A stretch of DNA of 59,309 nt, from assembly GCA_036172265.1 (NCBI GenBank), contig JASFBA010000034.1, positions 1-59,309 on the forward strand, in the 5' to 3' direction. The notes below the pieces were generated by a model. That model was not told the DNA's origin. It searched no databases and worked only from the letters and a program-made list of their open reading frames with translations. The stretch comes from JASFBA01 sp036172265. Lineage in GTDB: Bacteria; Chloroflexota; Chloroflexia; DTKN01. This document shows, piece after piece, positions 38,819 to 47,840 of this stretch; position 1 is the stretch's first letter, and every line of letters starts with the position of its first letter. The position numbers and the translations under genes were made by a program.

Positions 38819-39556
38819 TTGGACGATCATCCGGTCATTCAACTGGAGAACATTACCAAGGTCTACCGTATGGGCGAGGTGCGGGTGCATGCTCTACGGG
38901 GCGTCAGCCTCCAGATCGAACAGGGGGAACTCCTGGCCATCATGGGGCCTTCCGGCTCGGGCAAATCCACCCTGATGAACATTATGGGCTGCCTGGACGT
39001 GCCCACCTCCGGCGTCTATCTCCTCGAAGGCCAGCGGGTGGACACCCTTTCCGATAACGAACTGGCCGAGGTGCGTAACCGCAAGATCGGCTTTGTTTTC
39101 CAGACTTTTAACCTGCTGCCGCGGACGACGGCCCTGCGAAACGTCGAACTGCCGCTCATCTACAGCGGTGTGGGGGCCGGCCGACGGCGAAAACGGGCCA
39201 TCGCCGCACTGGAGGCGGTCGGGTTGGGAGACCGCTTGCACCATCACCCCAGCGAACTTTCCGGCGGAGAGCAGCAGCGCGTGGCCATCGCCCGTGCCCT
39301 GGTGACCGACCCGGCCATCATCCTGGCCGACGAACCCACCGGGAACCTCGACAGCGCCTCCGGCGAGGAGATCATGGCCATCTTCCAGCGCCTGAACCGG
39401 GAACGGGGCATCACCATCGTCTTCGTCACCCACGATCGCACCATCGCCGAGCATACCCGCCGTATCCTCCACCTTCGTGATGGGCGGCTCGTCCGGGAGG
39501 AGACGGTAACCCAACCCCGACAGGCCCGTTCGGTTGTGCGGAGGGAGGAGGAATGA
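38819..39556 (+). CDS. ABC exporter ATPase, MacB/LolD type
   Basis: A 245-residue ATPase. It has Walker A MGPSGSGKSTLMN near residue 42, GFVFQTFNLLPRTTA near 90, signature LSGGEQQRVAIARAL near 143, Walker B IILADEPTGNLD, and FVTHD. The LLPRTT and EPTGNLDS text is typical for MacB/LolD/FtsE-type ATPases. TTG at 38819 with GGAGAGGG upstream is taken as start. The stop overlaps the permease ATG (ATGA). Confidence 0.93.
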   Translation: MDDHPVIQLENITKVYRMGEVRVHALRGVSLQIEQGELLAIMGPSGSGKSTLMNIMGCLDVPTSGVYLLEGQRVDTLSDNELAEVRNRKIGFVFQTFNLLPRTTALRNVELPLIYSGVGAGRRRKRAIAALEAVGLGDRLHHHPSELSGGEQQRVAIARALVTDPAIILADEPTGNLDSASGEEIMAIFQRLNRERGITIVFVTHDRTIAEHTRRILHLRDGRLVREETVTQPRQARSVVRREEE

Positions 39557-40779
39557 ATCTCTGGGAAAGCCTGCGCATCGCCCTACGGGCACTCGGAGCG
39601 AACAAGTTGCGCTCCGTTCTGACCATGCTGGGCATCATCATCGGCGTGGCCGCCGTGATCGCCCTCCTCTCTCTGGGACAGGGTGTCCAGGCCACGGTGG
39701 AGCGGCAGATCCAGGGCATTGGCTCCAACCTGATCATCGCCTTTTCCGGCACCTTCGGCGGCGAGCAGCAGCGCATCCTGCCGTTGACCTACCGCGACGC
39801 TATGGCCTTGAACGACCCCGGCCGTGCCCCCAGCGTGGCCGCAGTGGCCCCGACCATCCAGCGCTCCGCTACCGTTGTCTTCGGCAAACGCGAGGGGCAG
39901 GCTACCATCCTCGGCGTGACCCCGGACTACTCCTATGTTCGCAACGCCCATGTCGTAGAAGGGCGCTTCATCGAACCGGAGGACCTGACCACCTTCAGCC
40001 GGGTCTGTGTCCTGGGACAAGAGGTTGTACGTACCCTCTTCGGCGAACGCTATCCCATCGGACAGACGATCAAGGTGCGGGACGTGCCCTGCCGGGTGGT
40101 CGGCGTGATGGAGCCCAAGGGGGCCAGCGGCTTCGGTCCTTCCCAAGATAACTACGTCTACCTTCCACTGACCACAGCGGCAGCGCGCATCTTCGGCCTG
40201 CGCACGGCCAGCGGCGATTTCCCTGTTTCCCTTATCTACATCTCCGCCCTGGATAAGGAGAGTGTGGACCCGGCCATCGAAGAAGTGACCCTGATCTTGC
40301 GCGAACGCCACAAACTGACCTATCAGGACAACGACTTTTCCCTGATCACCCAGGAAGATGTAATTCAGGTGGCCGGCTCCATCATCGGTATCCTGACCAT
40401 CTTCCTGGGGGCGATTGCCGGCATCTCGCTCCTGGTCGGCGGGATCGGCATTATGAACATCATGCTGGTTTCGGTGACCGAGCGAACGCGGGAGATCGGC
40501 ATTCGTAAGGCGGTGGGGGCCAAGCGGCGGGACATCCTCTGGCAGTTCCTCATCGAGGCCATGGTGCTGAGCGTGCTGGGAGGGACAGTGGGAATCGTCC
40601 TGGGCATGTTCGGGGCCGGCCTGGTTTCGCGCATCGAGCCGCAGATCCAAGCCGTGTTGACCCCCGAGATCGTCCTGCTTGCCACCGGCTTCTCGGCGAT
40701 GGTGGGGCTTTTTTTCGGCATCTACCCGGCCATGCGAGCCGCTTCCCTCCACCCGATCGAGGCGCTGCGGTATGAATAG
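39553..40779 (+). CDS. ABC exporter permease, MacB/FtsX type
   Basis: A 408-residue permease. TM1 lies at ~19-42 (MLGIIIGVAAVIALLSLG). A large extracytoplasmic MacB-PCD domain (~45-270) is followed by three helices including GISLLVGGIGIMNIMLVSVTERTREIGIRKAVGAKRRDIL (read in parts), the family hallmark. With the MacA-like protein and ATPase it should act by mechanotransmission, moving substrate outward from the extracytoplasmic side. Confidence 0.93.
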   Translation: MNLWESLRIALRALGANKLRSVLTMLGIIIGVAAVIALLSLGQGVQATVERQIQGIGSNLIIAFSGTFGGEQQRILPLTYRDAMALNDPGRAPSVAAVAPTIQRSATVVFGKREGQATILGVTPDYSYVRNAHVVEGRFIEPEDLTTFSRVCVLGQEVVRTLFGERYPIGQTIKVRDVPCRVVGVMEPKGASGFGPSQDNYVYLPLTTAAARIFGLRTASGDFPVSLIYISALDKESVDPAIEEVTLILRERHKLTYQDNDFSLITQEDVIQVAGSIIGILTIFLGAIAGISLLVGGIGIMNIMLVSVTERTREIGIRKAVGAKRRDILWQFLIEAMVLSVLGGTVGIVLGMFGAGLVSRIEPQIQAVLTPEIVLLATGFSAMVGLFFGIYPAMRAASLHPIEALRYE

Positions 40780-40991
40780 AACGCAGGTAGGTCGGATCGG
40801 CCATTCGGCTTCGGCCAAGAGCATCTCCGGCAGGGCGGAAACGGTTGTACAAATCCCTACGCAGGTCGGATTGGCCATCCAATCTCCATAAGCCGGCGGA
40901 TGGTGGGCAACTTCGGTGCAGTCCTTCGTGGGTCGCTCAGGTAGATTTCGCGGTGCCGGCCGCAGAGTTCACATCCCTGCTCCTGAATAAA

Positions 40992-41030
40992 CGCTGGGTA
41001 GGCAAAGGCAATGTCTTCGCCTACCCAGCG
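40992..41030 (+). terminator. Long hairpin after the MacAB operon, related to that at 10349
   Basis: CGCTGGGTAGGC pairs with GCCTACCCAGCG (12 bp), and three further pairs extend towards a GCAATGT loop. It is followed by GGGGATTTTCGG. The stem is closely similar to the one at 10349-10383. The whole gap 40780-41167 otherwise holds only short fragments resembling dispersed repeats (CCTTCGTGG-like at 40927 and 41052). Confidence 0.55.
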
Positions 41031-41164
41031 GGGATTTTCGGATATTTTTGTGCCTTCGTGGTAGGTAGTTACGAATCCAGGATGATATTTTCACCCCACC
41101 AGGCGAAACCTGCCGAGTCCAGTACGAATATTCTCGAACGACCAATGCGCACTTCCCCCGGTTA

Positions 41165-41173
41165 TGCTATAAT
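41165..41173 (+). promoter_or_regulatory. Extended -10 promoter of the dehydrogenase pair
   Basis: TGCTATAAT is an extended -10 element; no good -35 is visible 17 bp upstream. About 44 nt separate it from the start codon. Confidence 0.5.
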
Positions 41174-41216
41174 ACCGGCCGGCAACGAGGCCCGATGTTC
41201 AGGCGAGGAGGCTATG

Positions 41217-43325
41217 ATGAACGAACACCGCATCGCTCGCCACCCGATCCTTCCGGTCGAGGAACGGGAACGGGTGGCCTTTTTCTGGCAGGGACGCGAA
41301 CTCCTGGCCCGGCAGGGCGAGACGATCGCCTCCGCCCTCTTCGCCCATGGAGTGCGCATCTTCGGCCATCATCCCAAGGACGGTGCTCCCCAGGGCATCT
41401 TCTGTGCCAACGGCCAGTGTGCCCAGTGTCTGGTGCTGGCCAACGGCCGGCCGGTCAAATCGTGTATGGAGCCGGTCCGGCCCGGCATGCGGGTAGAGCC
41501 GGTGGAGGGCCTGCCGGAATTGCCGCGGGTGAATCGGGCACCGGCCATGGGCAAGATCGAGGAAATCTCCGTTCCGGCGCTCATCATCGGCGGGGGGCCG
41601 GCCGGCCTCTCCGCCGCCATCGAACTGGGCCGGCGTGGCATCGAGACCCTCCTGGTGGACGATAAACACCGTTTGGGCGGGAAACTCGTCCTCCAGACCC
41701 ACCGCTTCTTCGGCTCCACCGAAGCCGTCTACGCCGGCACGCGGGGCATTGATATCGCCACCCGTTTGGAGAACGAGGTACGGGCCCTGGACTGTGTGCA
41801 TACCTGGCTGCGGAGCACGGCCCTGGCCGTCTTCTCCGATCACAAAGTAGGGATCCTGCGCGAGGGCCGACGCTACGTCCTGGTCCGCCCTCAGGTGCTC
41901 CTCTGCGCCTCCGGGGCGCGGGAGAGGTCGCTGGCCTTTCGGGGCAACACCCTGCCGGGGGTCTACGGCGCCGGAGCCTTCCAGACGCTGGTCAACCGGG
42001 ACCTCGTGCGGCCGGCCGAACGCCTCTTCATCGTCGGCGGGGGAAACGTGGGGTTGATCGCCGGCTACCACGCCCTGCAAGCCGGCATCCAGGTGGTCGG
42101 GCTGGCCGAGATTCTCCCCGAGTGTGGGGGCTATAAGGTACACAAGGATAAACTCCTCCGTTTAGGCGTCCCCATCTATACCTCCCACACCATCCTGAGC
42201 GCCAATGGAGAGGAAGCGGTCGAATCGGTCACCATCGCCCGGGTGGACGAGCGCTTCCGGCCGATCCCCGGAACCGAGCGCACCTTTGAGTGCGACACGG
42301 TGCTCATCGCCGTAGGGCTGGACCCGGTGAACGAGTTCTACCTGAAGGCCCGGGAGTTCGGCCTGCCGGCCTTTGCCGCCGGCGACGCCGAAGAAATCGC
42401 CGAGGCCTCGGCAGCCATCTTCTCCGGCAAGATTCGCGGGCTGGAGATGGCCCGTTTTCTGGGACGAACGGAAGAAAAAGTGCCGGCCGCCTGGGTACAG
42501 ATGGCCGAGGTGCTCAAGTCGAAGCCGGGGAAAGTTTTCCCGGAGCACCCTCCCGAAAACGAAAGCGGCGTTTTTCCCGTCTTCCACTGCCTCCAGGAGA
42601 TACCTTGTGACCCCTGTGTAGCGGCCTGCCCGCGCCATCTGATCCGCATCGAGGGCGATATTCGCCGCACGCCCACCTTCGTGCCCGAGGACCCGGAGAA
42701 GGGCTGTACCGGGTGTGAACGCTGTGTGGTGCTCTGTCCTGGCCTGGCCATCACCCTGGTGGACTATCGCCGAGATGCAGAATACCCCACAGTGACGCTG
42801 CCCTATGAGTTCCTCCGGGAGAGCATCGAGGTAGGAGATCGGGCAACCGTGCTGGATACGGAGGGCCACGTCCTGGGCGAGGTAGAGGTGGTCGGCGTGA
42901 AGGCGCGCAAAGCCAACGACCGCACCATCGCCGTCCAGGTGCGGGCCCCGCGGGAATATGCCCGGCGTATCGCCGGCCTCCGGGTACAGCGGGAGGAAGC
43001 AGGCCGGCCGCTTCCCTATCCTGTTGAACGTACCGCCGATGACGTGGTGATCTGCCGCTGCGAACGGGTGACGGCCGGTGAAATCCGCGCCCTCATCCGC
43101 CAGGGAATGCGCGATATAAGCGAAATCAAAGCGCTCACGCGGGCCGGGATGGGGGCCTGCGGGGCCAAGACCTGCACCCCGCTCATCCACCGCCTCTTCC
43201 GTGAGGAGGGCGTCCCGGAAGCGGAGGTCGTGGACCAGCCGAAGCGTCCGCTCTTCATCGAGGTGCCGCTGGGCATCTTCGCCGGTGTTCAGGACGAGGA
43301 GGAAGGCGATGTCCAAGACCTATGA
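41217..43325 (+). CDS. FAD/Fe-S dehydrogenase subunit with N-terminal 2Fe-2S domain (sarcosine/proline dehydrogenase alpha-like)
   Basis: A 702-residue multi-domain flavoprotein. Domain order is a Fer2_4-type 2Fe-2S domain at ~20-100 (CANGQCAQCLVLANGRPVKSC), a pyridine-nucleotide disulfide oxidoreductase fold with two dinucleotide motifs (IIGGGPAGLSAA near 125, IVGGGNVGLIAG near 277), a ferredoxin-like 4Fe-4S region (CDPCVAACP and CTGCERCVVLCP, ~460-505), and a BFD-like [2Fe-2S] domain at ~605-660 (CRCERVTAGEIRALI and CGAKTCTP). It resembles fused alpha subunits of sarcosine, D-hydroxyproline or L-proline dehydrogenases. The second ATG of ATGATG is best spaced from GAGGAGG. The next gene is its DAO-type partner. 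Confidence 0.9.
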   Translation: MNEHRIARHPILPVEERERVAFFWQGRELLARQGETIASALFAHGVRIFGHHPKDGAPQGIFCANGQCAQCLVLANGRPVKSCMEPVRPGMRVEPVEGLPELPRVNRAPAMGKIEEISVPALIIGGGPAGLSAAIELGRRGIETLLVDDKHRLGGKLVLQTHRFFGSTEAVYAGTRGIDIATRLENEVRALDCVHTWLRSTALAVFSDHKVGILREGRRYVLVRPQVLLCASGARERSLAFRGNTLPGVYGAGAFQTLVNRDLVRPAERLFIVGGGNVGLIAGYHALQAGIQVVGLAEILPECGGYKVHKDKLLRLGVPIYTSHTILSANGEEAVESVTIARVDERFRPIPGTERTFECDTVLIAVGLDPVNEFYLKAREFGLPAFAAGDAEEIAEASAAIFSGKIRGLEMARFLGRTEEKVPAAWVQMAEVLKSKPGKVFPEHPPENESGVFPVFHCLQEIPCDPCVAACPRHLIRIEGDIRRTPTFVPEDPEKGCTGCERCVVLCPGLAITLVDYRRDAEYPTVTLPYEFLRESIEVGDRATVLDTEGHVLGEVEVVGVKARKANDRTIAVQVRAPREYARRIAGLRVQREEAGRPLPYPVERTADDVVICRCERVTAGEIRALIRQGMRDISEIKALTRAGMGACGAKTCTPLIHRLFREEGVPEAEVVDQPKRPLFIEVPLGIFAGVQDEEEGDVQDL

Positions 43326-44463
43326 TGTGATCGTCATCGGTGCGGGGAGCGTTGGCACACCGGCCGCCTTCTACCTCTCCCAGGCCGGGCTGCGTACCCT
43401 GGTTTTGGACCGACTGCCCAGCGTCGGCCAGGGATCCAACAAGGCGGCTATCGGCGGTATCCGAGCCACCCATTCCGATCCGGCCAAGATTCGCCTCTGC
43501 CTGCGTTCCATCGAGATCATCTCCACCTGGAAGGAGTGCTACGGAGATGAGATCGAATGGTACAAAGGGGGGTACTCCTTTGTTGCCTACCGAGAGAGGG
43601 AAGAGAAAATCCTCAAGGAACTCCTTGCCACTCAGCAGGCTTATGGGCTGAACATCCGCTGGCTGGATAAGGAGGACCTGCTGGAAGTCATTCCCGACCT
43701 CAACCCGGAGGGACTCATCGGCGGCACCTTTTCTCCGGATGACGGACACGCCTCGCCACTGCTGGCGATCCACGCCTTTTACCGGCACGCCCGGGAACAG
43801 GGGGCCGAGTTCCGTTTCTCCGAAAACGTCTGTGGGTTACTCATCCGTGGTGGGCGGGTGAGCGGGGTAAAGACGGATCGGGCCGAGTACGGAGCCGAAG
43901 TGGTCATCAACGCGGCCGGTGCCTGGGCAGCGGAGGTGGCAGGGTGGGCCGGCCTGGAAGTTCCCGTGCGGCCCGATTCGCACGAAGCGGCCGTCACCGA
44001 ACCAGTGGCCCGTTTCCTGAATCCGATGGTGGTAGACATCCGGCCCATCCCCGGTTCGGCCAACTATTATTTCTACCAGCATTATACCGGCCAGGTCATC
44101 TTCTGTATCACTCCCAGCCCGAGCATCTGGGGGACGGACACCCGCGAAACGAGCGATTTCCTCCCGATGGTGGCCCGCCGGATGGTGGAGGTAATGCCCC
44201 GCTTGAAGAACATCCGCATACGGCGCACCTGGCGTGGCCTCTACCCGATGACGCCCGACGGCTTCCCCATCGTCGGCTGGGTACGGGAGGTGGAGGGCTT
44301 TCTCCTGGCCGTGGGAATGTGCGGCCAGGGCTTTATGCTGGGGCCGGGCGTGGGAGAACTCCTGTCCCGGATGGTACAAGGCCGGCCGGAGGAAGAAGAC
44401 CATCTGGTCCTGAAGTACCTTTCGCCGTATCGGGAGTTTGCCGGGCAAGAGAAACTAAAATAG
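43309..44463 (+). CDS. DAO-family FAD amine oxidoreductase (sarcosine oxidase beta/proline dehydrogenase-like)
   Basis: A 384-residue flavoenzyme. It has the Rossmann motif DVIVIGAGSVGTPAAFYLSQAG at the N-terminus, the FAD region SVGQGSNKAAIGGIRATHSD near residue 38, VVINAAGAWA near 203, and a C-terminal RTWRGLYPMTPDGFPIVGW. It oxidises secondary amines or imino acids such as sarcosine or proline; electrons would pass to the Fe-S subunit encoded just upstream. The 17-bp overlap with that gene and GAGGAGGAAGGCG indicate coupled translation. The substrate is not determined. Confidence 0.92.
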   Translation: MSKTYDVIVIGAGSVGTPAAFYLSQAGLRTLVLDRLPSVGQGSNKAAIGGIRATHSDPAKIRLCLRSIEIISTWKECYGDEIEWYKGGYSFVAYREREEKILKELLATQQAYGLNIRWLDKEDLLEVIPDLNPEGLIGGTFSPDDGHASPLLAIHAFYRHAREQGAEFRFSENVCGLLIRGGRVSGVKTDRAEYGAEVVINAAGAWAAEVAGWAGLEVPVRPDSHEAAVTEPVARFLNPMVVDIRPIPGSANYYFYQHYTGQVIFCITPSPSIWGTDTRETSDFLPMVARRMVEVMPRLKNIRIRRTWRGLYPMTPDGFPIVGWVREVEGFLLAVGMCGQGFMLGPGVGELLSRMVQGRPEEEDHLVLKYLSPYREFAGQEKLK

Positions 44464-44470
44464 ACGCCGA

Positions 44471-44499
44471 TTGACACTTTGGCCTATTCCCATTATACT
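44471..44499 (+). promoter_or_regulatory. Promoter of the DRG-type GTPase gene
   Basis: TTGACA (44471-44476) and TATACT (44494-44499) are 17 bp apart. Confidence 0.75.
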
Positions 44500-44552
44500 A
44501 AAATTATCCCGATCTCCGGCCGGGTCTGGAGATTTTGGGTTGGAAGTGTGTC

Positions 44553-45539
44553 ATGCCGACCAACCTGCCGCCGGATTACTTCGCCGCCCAAGAACGCTAT
44601 CGCGCCGCCAAAACGACGGCGGAGAAGATCGCCTGCCTGCAGGAGATGCTGGCGATCATCCCCAAACACAAAGGCACGGAGCACCTCATCGGCGACCTGC
44701 GGCGCAGGCTTTCCAAACTCCGGGCCCAGGCTCAGGCACCTCGGAAGGTGGCGCGGCGGGAAACGGCCTTCCAGATCGAACGGGCCGGGGCCGGCCAGGT
44801 AGCGGTCGTCGGGCTGGCCAACGTGGGCAAATCGGCCCTGGTATCCGCCCTGGCCGGGGTGGAACTGGAGGTGGCCGACTACCCCTTCACCACTCGTGAG
44901 CCGGCGGCCGGGATGATGACCTTTGAAAACGTCCAGATCCAACTCATTGATACCCCGCCCCTGAGCCGCGATTTCATGGGGCCGGAACTTCCGCAACTGA
45001 TTCGGCGGGCCGACCTCGTCCTCCTGGTCGTGGATGTAGAGACCGACCCACTGGGGCAACTGGAGGAGGCGGTGGCGTTGCTGGAACAGCACCGTATTAT
45101 CCCCCGCCACCGGAAGGAGCGCTACGGCGAAGGGCGTGGGATGGTCTTTCTGCCCTTCCTGGTGGTAGCGAACAAGTGCGATGACGAACATGGGGAGGAA
45201 CTCTTTGGGATCTTCCGGGGGCTTCTGGAGGAGGACTGGCCGCTTGTGCCGGCCTCGGCGCTAGGGGGCCACCACCTGGAGAGCCTCAAGCGGGAGATCT
45301 TCGAGCGGCTGGAGATCATCCGCGTTTACACCAAAGTGCCGGGGAAGGAACCGGACCGGGAAAAGCCCTTTATTCTCCCCAAAGGCAGCACGGTAGAGGA
45401 CCTGGCCGGCCGCATCCATCACGATTTTTTGGAGAAACTGAGCATGGCCCGCGTCTGGGGACGGAGCGTCTTCGACGGGCAGGCCGTGGGACGGGATTAC
45501 GTGCTCCAGGATGAGGATGTGGTGGAATTACATAGGTAG
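44553..45539 (+). CDS. OBG/DRG-type GTPase with TGS domain
   Basis: A 328-residue TRAFAC GTPase. A helical N-terminus is followed by the G domain with G1 GLANVGKSALVSALAG near residue 84, a threonine-containing G2 YPFTTREP, G3 DTPPLSR (the usual G is P), and G4 NKCD near 210. Residues ~270-328 form a TGS domain (ILPKGSTVEDLAGRIHHDF). This layout is that of archaeal/eukaryotic DRG proteins and some bacterial relatives that bind ribosomes or tRNA. ATG at 44553 lacks a strong ribosome site (GGAAGTGTGTC). Confidence 0.88.
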   Translation: MPTNLPPDYFAAQERYRAAKTTAEKIACLQEMLAIIPKHKGTEHLIGDLRRRLSKLRAQAQAPRKVARRETAFQIERAGAGQVAVVGLANVGKSALVSALAGVELEVADYPFTTREPAAGMMTFENVQIQLIDTPPLSRDFMGPELPQLIRRADLVLLVVDVETDPLGQLEEAVALLEQHRIIPRHRKERYGEGRGMVFLPFLVVANKCDDEHGEELFGIFRGLLEEDWPLVPASALGGHHLESLKREIFERLEIIRVYTKVPGKEPDREKPFILPKGSTVEDLAGRIHHDFLEKLSMARVWGRSVFDGQAVGRDYVLQDEDVVELHR

Positions 45540-45549
45540 GGGCAGCCAC

Positions 45550-46194
45550 TTACTCCGGTTGTCGCAGTCGAAAGCCGTGGCCGCGGACGGTCTCGACATA
45601 GGAACAGGAGGGGCTGGCCTCGGACAAGCGGGCACGTAACCGGCGCACCAGGGCATCGATGGCCTGATCGGTGATGCCCTCGATGGACTCCTCCGGCCAG
45701 ATGGCGTCCACGATCTCATCGCGGGAGCAGATGGCCCCTTCCCGGTCCATCAGGAGGGCCAGCAGGCGATACTGGGAGGCCGAGAGCGGCGGAACCACCT
45801 CCACGCCGTCCACCCAGACGCGATGGCTGGCCCGGTCCAGGTAAATCCCTCGCCGGGAGGGGCCGGCCCGGTAGAGCGGGGCCGTGGACTCGCTGCCGAC
45901 GAAGGTGATGCGATAGCGCGAGGCAATGACGATCTCGTCGCCGTCCTCCAGGGCACGAGGCGAGGTCAGGAGTTCCCCGTTGAGGAAGGTGCCGTTACGG
46001 CTATGCTCATCCTTGATGTAATAACAGTCTCCATGCCGGTAGATGGTGGCGTGACGGCGCGATACCTGCCGGTCGGCCAGCGTGAGTCCGCAACTTTCTT
46101 CCCGGCCGATAAGCAGGGTATCTTCCAGAAGCGGACGTTCCCAGCGTTCCTGGGTGGCCTGATCATAGACCAGGAGCAACGGGCGCTCTTCCAT
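45550..46194 (-). CDS. FHA domain fused to an OmpR/PhoB-type winged-helix DNA-binding domain
   Basis: A 214-residue regulator. Residues ~5-100 form an FHA domain (IGREESCGLTLADRQVSRRHATI and EHSRNGTFLNG, the phosphothreonine-binding residues Arg, Ser, Asn). Residues ~115-212 form a winged helix (LSASQYRLLALLMDREGAICSRDEIVDAIW and ending RGHGFRL). It should bind DNA in response to interaction with a phosphothreonine partner. The order is the reverse of EmbR (where the FHA is C-terminal), and the BTAD domain is absent. No Ser/Thr kinase lies in the window. GGAGGAAGTGCT precedes ATG at 46194. Promoter at 46236-46264. Confidence 0.92.
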   Translation of the reverse strand: MEERPLLLVYDQATQERWERPLLEDTLLIGREESCGLTLADRQVSRRHATIYRHGDCYYIKDEHSRNGTFLNGELLTSPRALEDGDEIVIASRYRITFVGSESTAPLYRAGPSRRGIYLDRASHRVWVDGVEVVPPLSASQYRLLALLMDREGAICSRDEIVDAIWPEESIEGITDQAIDALVRRLRARLSEASPSCSYVETVRGHGFRLRQPE

Positions 46195-46211
46195 AGCACT
46201 TCCTCCCAAAT

Positions 46212-46240
46212 TTGCCCGAAATCCGGTTTTGTTTTATCAT
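46212..46240 (+). promoter_or_regulatory. Promoter of the phosphoesterase gene
   Basis: TTGCCC (46212-46217) and TATCAT (46235-46240) are 17 bp apart. Its -10 overlaps, on the other strand, the -10 of the FHA gene (TTATCATAA is nearly symmetrical), so the two promoters compete. Confidence 0.55.
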
Positions 46241-46264
46241 AACATAGGGTCATCGAAGCGTCAA
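46236..46264 (-). promoter_or_regulatory. Promoter of the FHA-winged-helix gene
   Basis: On the minus strand TTGACG (46264-46259) and TATGAT (46241-46236) are 17 bp apart. Confidence 0.65.
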
Positions 46265-46278
46265 ATCGAGGTGAAAAA

Positions 46279-46764
46279 TTGCGCCTGGCCGTCCTTTCGG
46301 ATATTCACGACCATCTGGAGAACCTGTGTCTGGCCTTGGAGCGCCTCCAGGGGTGCGAAGTTCTGCTCTTCTGCGGGGACCTCTGTGCCCCCTTTACCCT
46401 CCGGGCACTCATCGAGGGCTTTCCGGGGCCGATCCACGCCGTCCGGGGCAATAACGATGGCGACATGCTTCTCCTGGCCCAAGTGGCGCGGGAGTCGGGC
46501 CGGGTCACCTTGCACGGCGTATATGGGGAAGTGGAACTGGCCGGCCGGCGCATCGCCCTGGTGCATTACCCCCGCCTGGCTGCCGGATTGGCCGCCCTAG
46601 GGGTGTACGACCTGGTTTGCTACGGGCACGACCACAAGGCCCACTTGGAGCAGGTGGGACGAACGCTGCTTCTGAACCCCGGGGAGGTGATGGGATGGAA
46701 GGGGCGGCGAACCTGCGCCGTCTACGAGACCGAAAGCGGCCGGGCGGAGATTCTGGAAATATAA
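46279..46764 (+). CDS. YfcE-type metallophosphoesterase
   Basis: A 161-residue calcineurin-like phosphoesterase. Metal-binding motifs are LSDIHDH near residue 6, FCGDLC near 31, GNNDGD near 57, VHYPR near 95 and YGHDHK near 115. The family hydrolyses phosphodiesters; many members act on cyclic or artificial substrates and the true one here is unknown. TTG at 46279 after GAGGTGAAAAA is the start. Confidence 0.93.
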   Translation: MRLAVLSDIHDHLENLCLALERLQGCEVLLFCGDLCAPFTLRALIEGFPGPIHAVRGNNDGDMLLLAQVARESGRVTLHGVYGEVELAGRRIALVHYPRLAAGLAALGVYDLVCYGHDHKAHLEQVGRTLLLNPGEVMGWKGRRTCAVYETESGRAEILEI

Positions 46765-46767
46765 CCC

Positions 46768-47760
46768 TCAAATCCTCCCCAAGCCCATCTTCTCCTTGGC
46801 CTCGGCCAGAGTAGCCTGGGCGATGGGCCGCACCCGCGCCGCCCCCTCGCGCAGTATCTCGCGCACCTCGTCCGGATGGGCGGCGAGATGCCGCCAGCGT
46901 TCCTGCACCGGAGCCAGATCGGCGATCATTTCGTCGGCCAGGACGCGCTTGCACTCCAGGCAACCAATGCCGGCCGTGCGGCAACTTCGGGCGAGTTCCT
47001 CACGCTTTTCCTCCGGCGTGTAGATGAGGTGCAGGGTCCAAATGACCGGGCATTTTTCCGGCTCCCCAGGGTCGCTGCGGCGCACTCGGGCCGGGTCAGT
47101 GAGGGTGCGGGCCAGTTTCTCCCAAATGACTTCTGGGGGATCGGTAATGGCGATGTAACTTCCGGGGATGCTCTTGCTCATCTTTCCCTCGCCGGTCAGG
47201 CTGGGGACGACGGCGGCAGGGGTATAGTAAGCCTCCGGCTCAGGGAAAGTTTCCCCATAGGTGGTGTTGAACTTGCGGGCCACCTCGCGGGTGAACTCGA
47301 TATGGGCCTTCTGATCCCGGCCCACCGGAACCACCGTGGCCTTGTAGATGAGAATGTCGGCAGCCTGGAGGACGGGATAGTTCAGCAGGCCGGCGCTTAG
47401 GAAGCCGCCCGTCTGGATGAGTTTATCCTTCAGGGTGGGGAGGTCCTCCAGTTTGTTGACCGAGGTGATGCAGGAGAAAAGCCAGGCCAATTCGGTATGT
47501 TCGGGAACGTCGGATTGGACGATCAAGGTGGCCTTCTGGGGGTCCAGTCCGGCGGCCAGGTAGCCGATGGCCACGTTCAGTTTGTTGGCCGGCAGAGCGC
47601 CTGGGTCAAAGGGCACGGTAATGGCATGGTAGTCCACGATGCCATAGATGCACTCGTAGCGATCGACCAGTTCGACCATGCCTTTGATTGCCCCCAGGTA
47701 GTTCCCCAGATGGAGAATCCCGGTCGGCTGAATGCCGGAGAAAACCCGTTCCCTGGGCAT
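46768..47760 (-). CDS. trpS: Tryptophanyl-tRNA synthetase
   Basis: A 330-residue class Ic aminoacyl-tRNA synthetase that charges tRNA-Trp. It has FSGIQPTGILHLGNYLGA at the N-terminus (HIGH-type HLGN), DYHAITVPF, QSDVPEHTELAW near 85, PVGRDQKAHIEFTREVA near 145 and the KMSKS loop near 195. CGGAGGTAAAAA precedes the ATG. Confidence 0.96.
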   Translation of the reverse strand: MPRERVFSGIQPTGILHLGNYLGAIKGMVELVDRYECIYGIVDYHAITVPFDPGALPANKLNVAIGYLAAGLDPQKATLIVQSDVPEHTELAWLFSCITSVNKLEDLPTLKDKLIQTGGFLSAGLLNYPVLQAADILIYKATVVPVGRDQKAHIEFTREVARKFNTTYGETFPEPEAYYTPAAVVPSLTGEGKMSKSIPGSYIAITDPPEVIWEKLARTLTDPARVRRSDPGEPEKCPVIWTLHLIYTPEEKREELARSCRTAGIGCLECKRVLADEMIADLAPVQERWRHLAAHPDEVREILREGAARVRPIAQATLAEAKEKMGLGRI

Positions 47761-47796
47761 TTTTTACCTCCGTTATGGACAAGCGTTTCGGGCGAT

Positions 47797-47825
47797 AGTA
47801 TAGCATGGGGGCAGGAGGGCGTCAA
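47797..47825 (-). promoter_or_regulatory. Promoter of trpS
   Basis: On the minus strand TTGACG (47825-47820) and TATACT (47802-47797) are 17 bp apart. The leader is about 30 nt, too short for a T-box. Confidence 0.75.
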
Positions 47826-47831
47826 ATGGGG

Positions 47832-47837
47832 TATAAT
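47832..47837 (+). promoter_or_regulatory. -10 element upstream of the P1 peptidase
   Basis: A perfect TATAAT without a convincing -35 (GGGCAG at 17 bp). It would give a ~140-nt leader made of the repeat at 47841-47966. Confidence 0.4.
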
Positions 47838-47840
47838 AGG

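Noticed and set aside
37145..38890. 581-codon minus-strand frame opposite the MacA-like gene
   Set aside because: Antisense shadow; it runs through the plus-strand promoter and the adaptor gene, and its composition is that of a reverse-read Ala/Glu-rich helix.
37268..40779. Macrolide-specific efflux assignment
   Set aside because: The MacAB-type fold is clear, but substrate cannot be inferred; no resistance genes or outer-membrane partner are linked.
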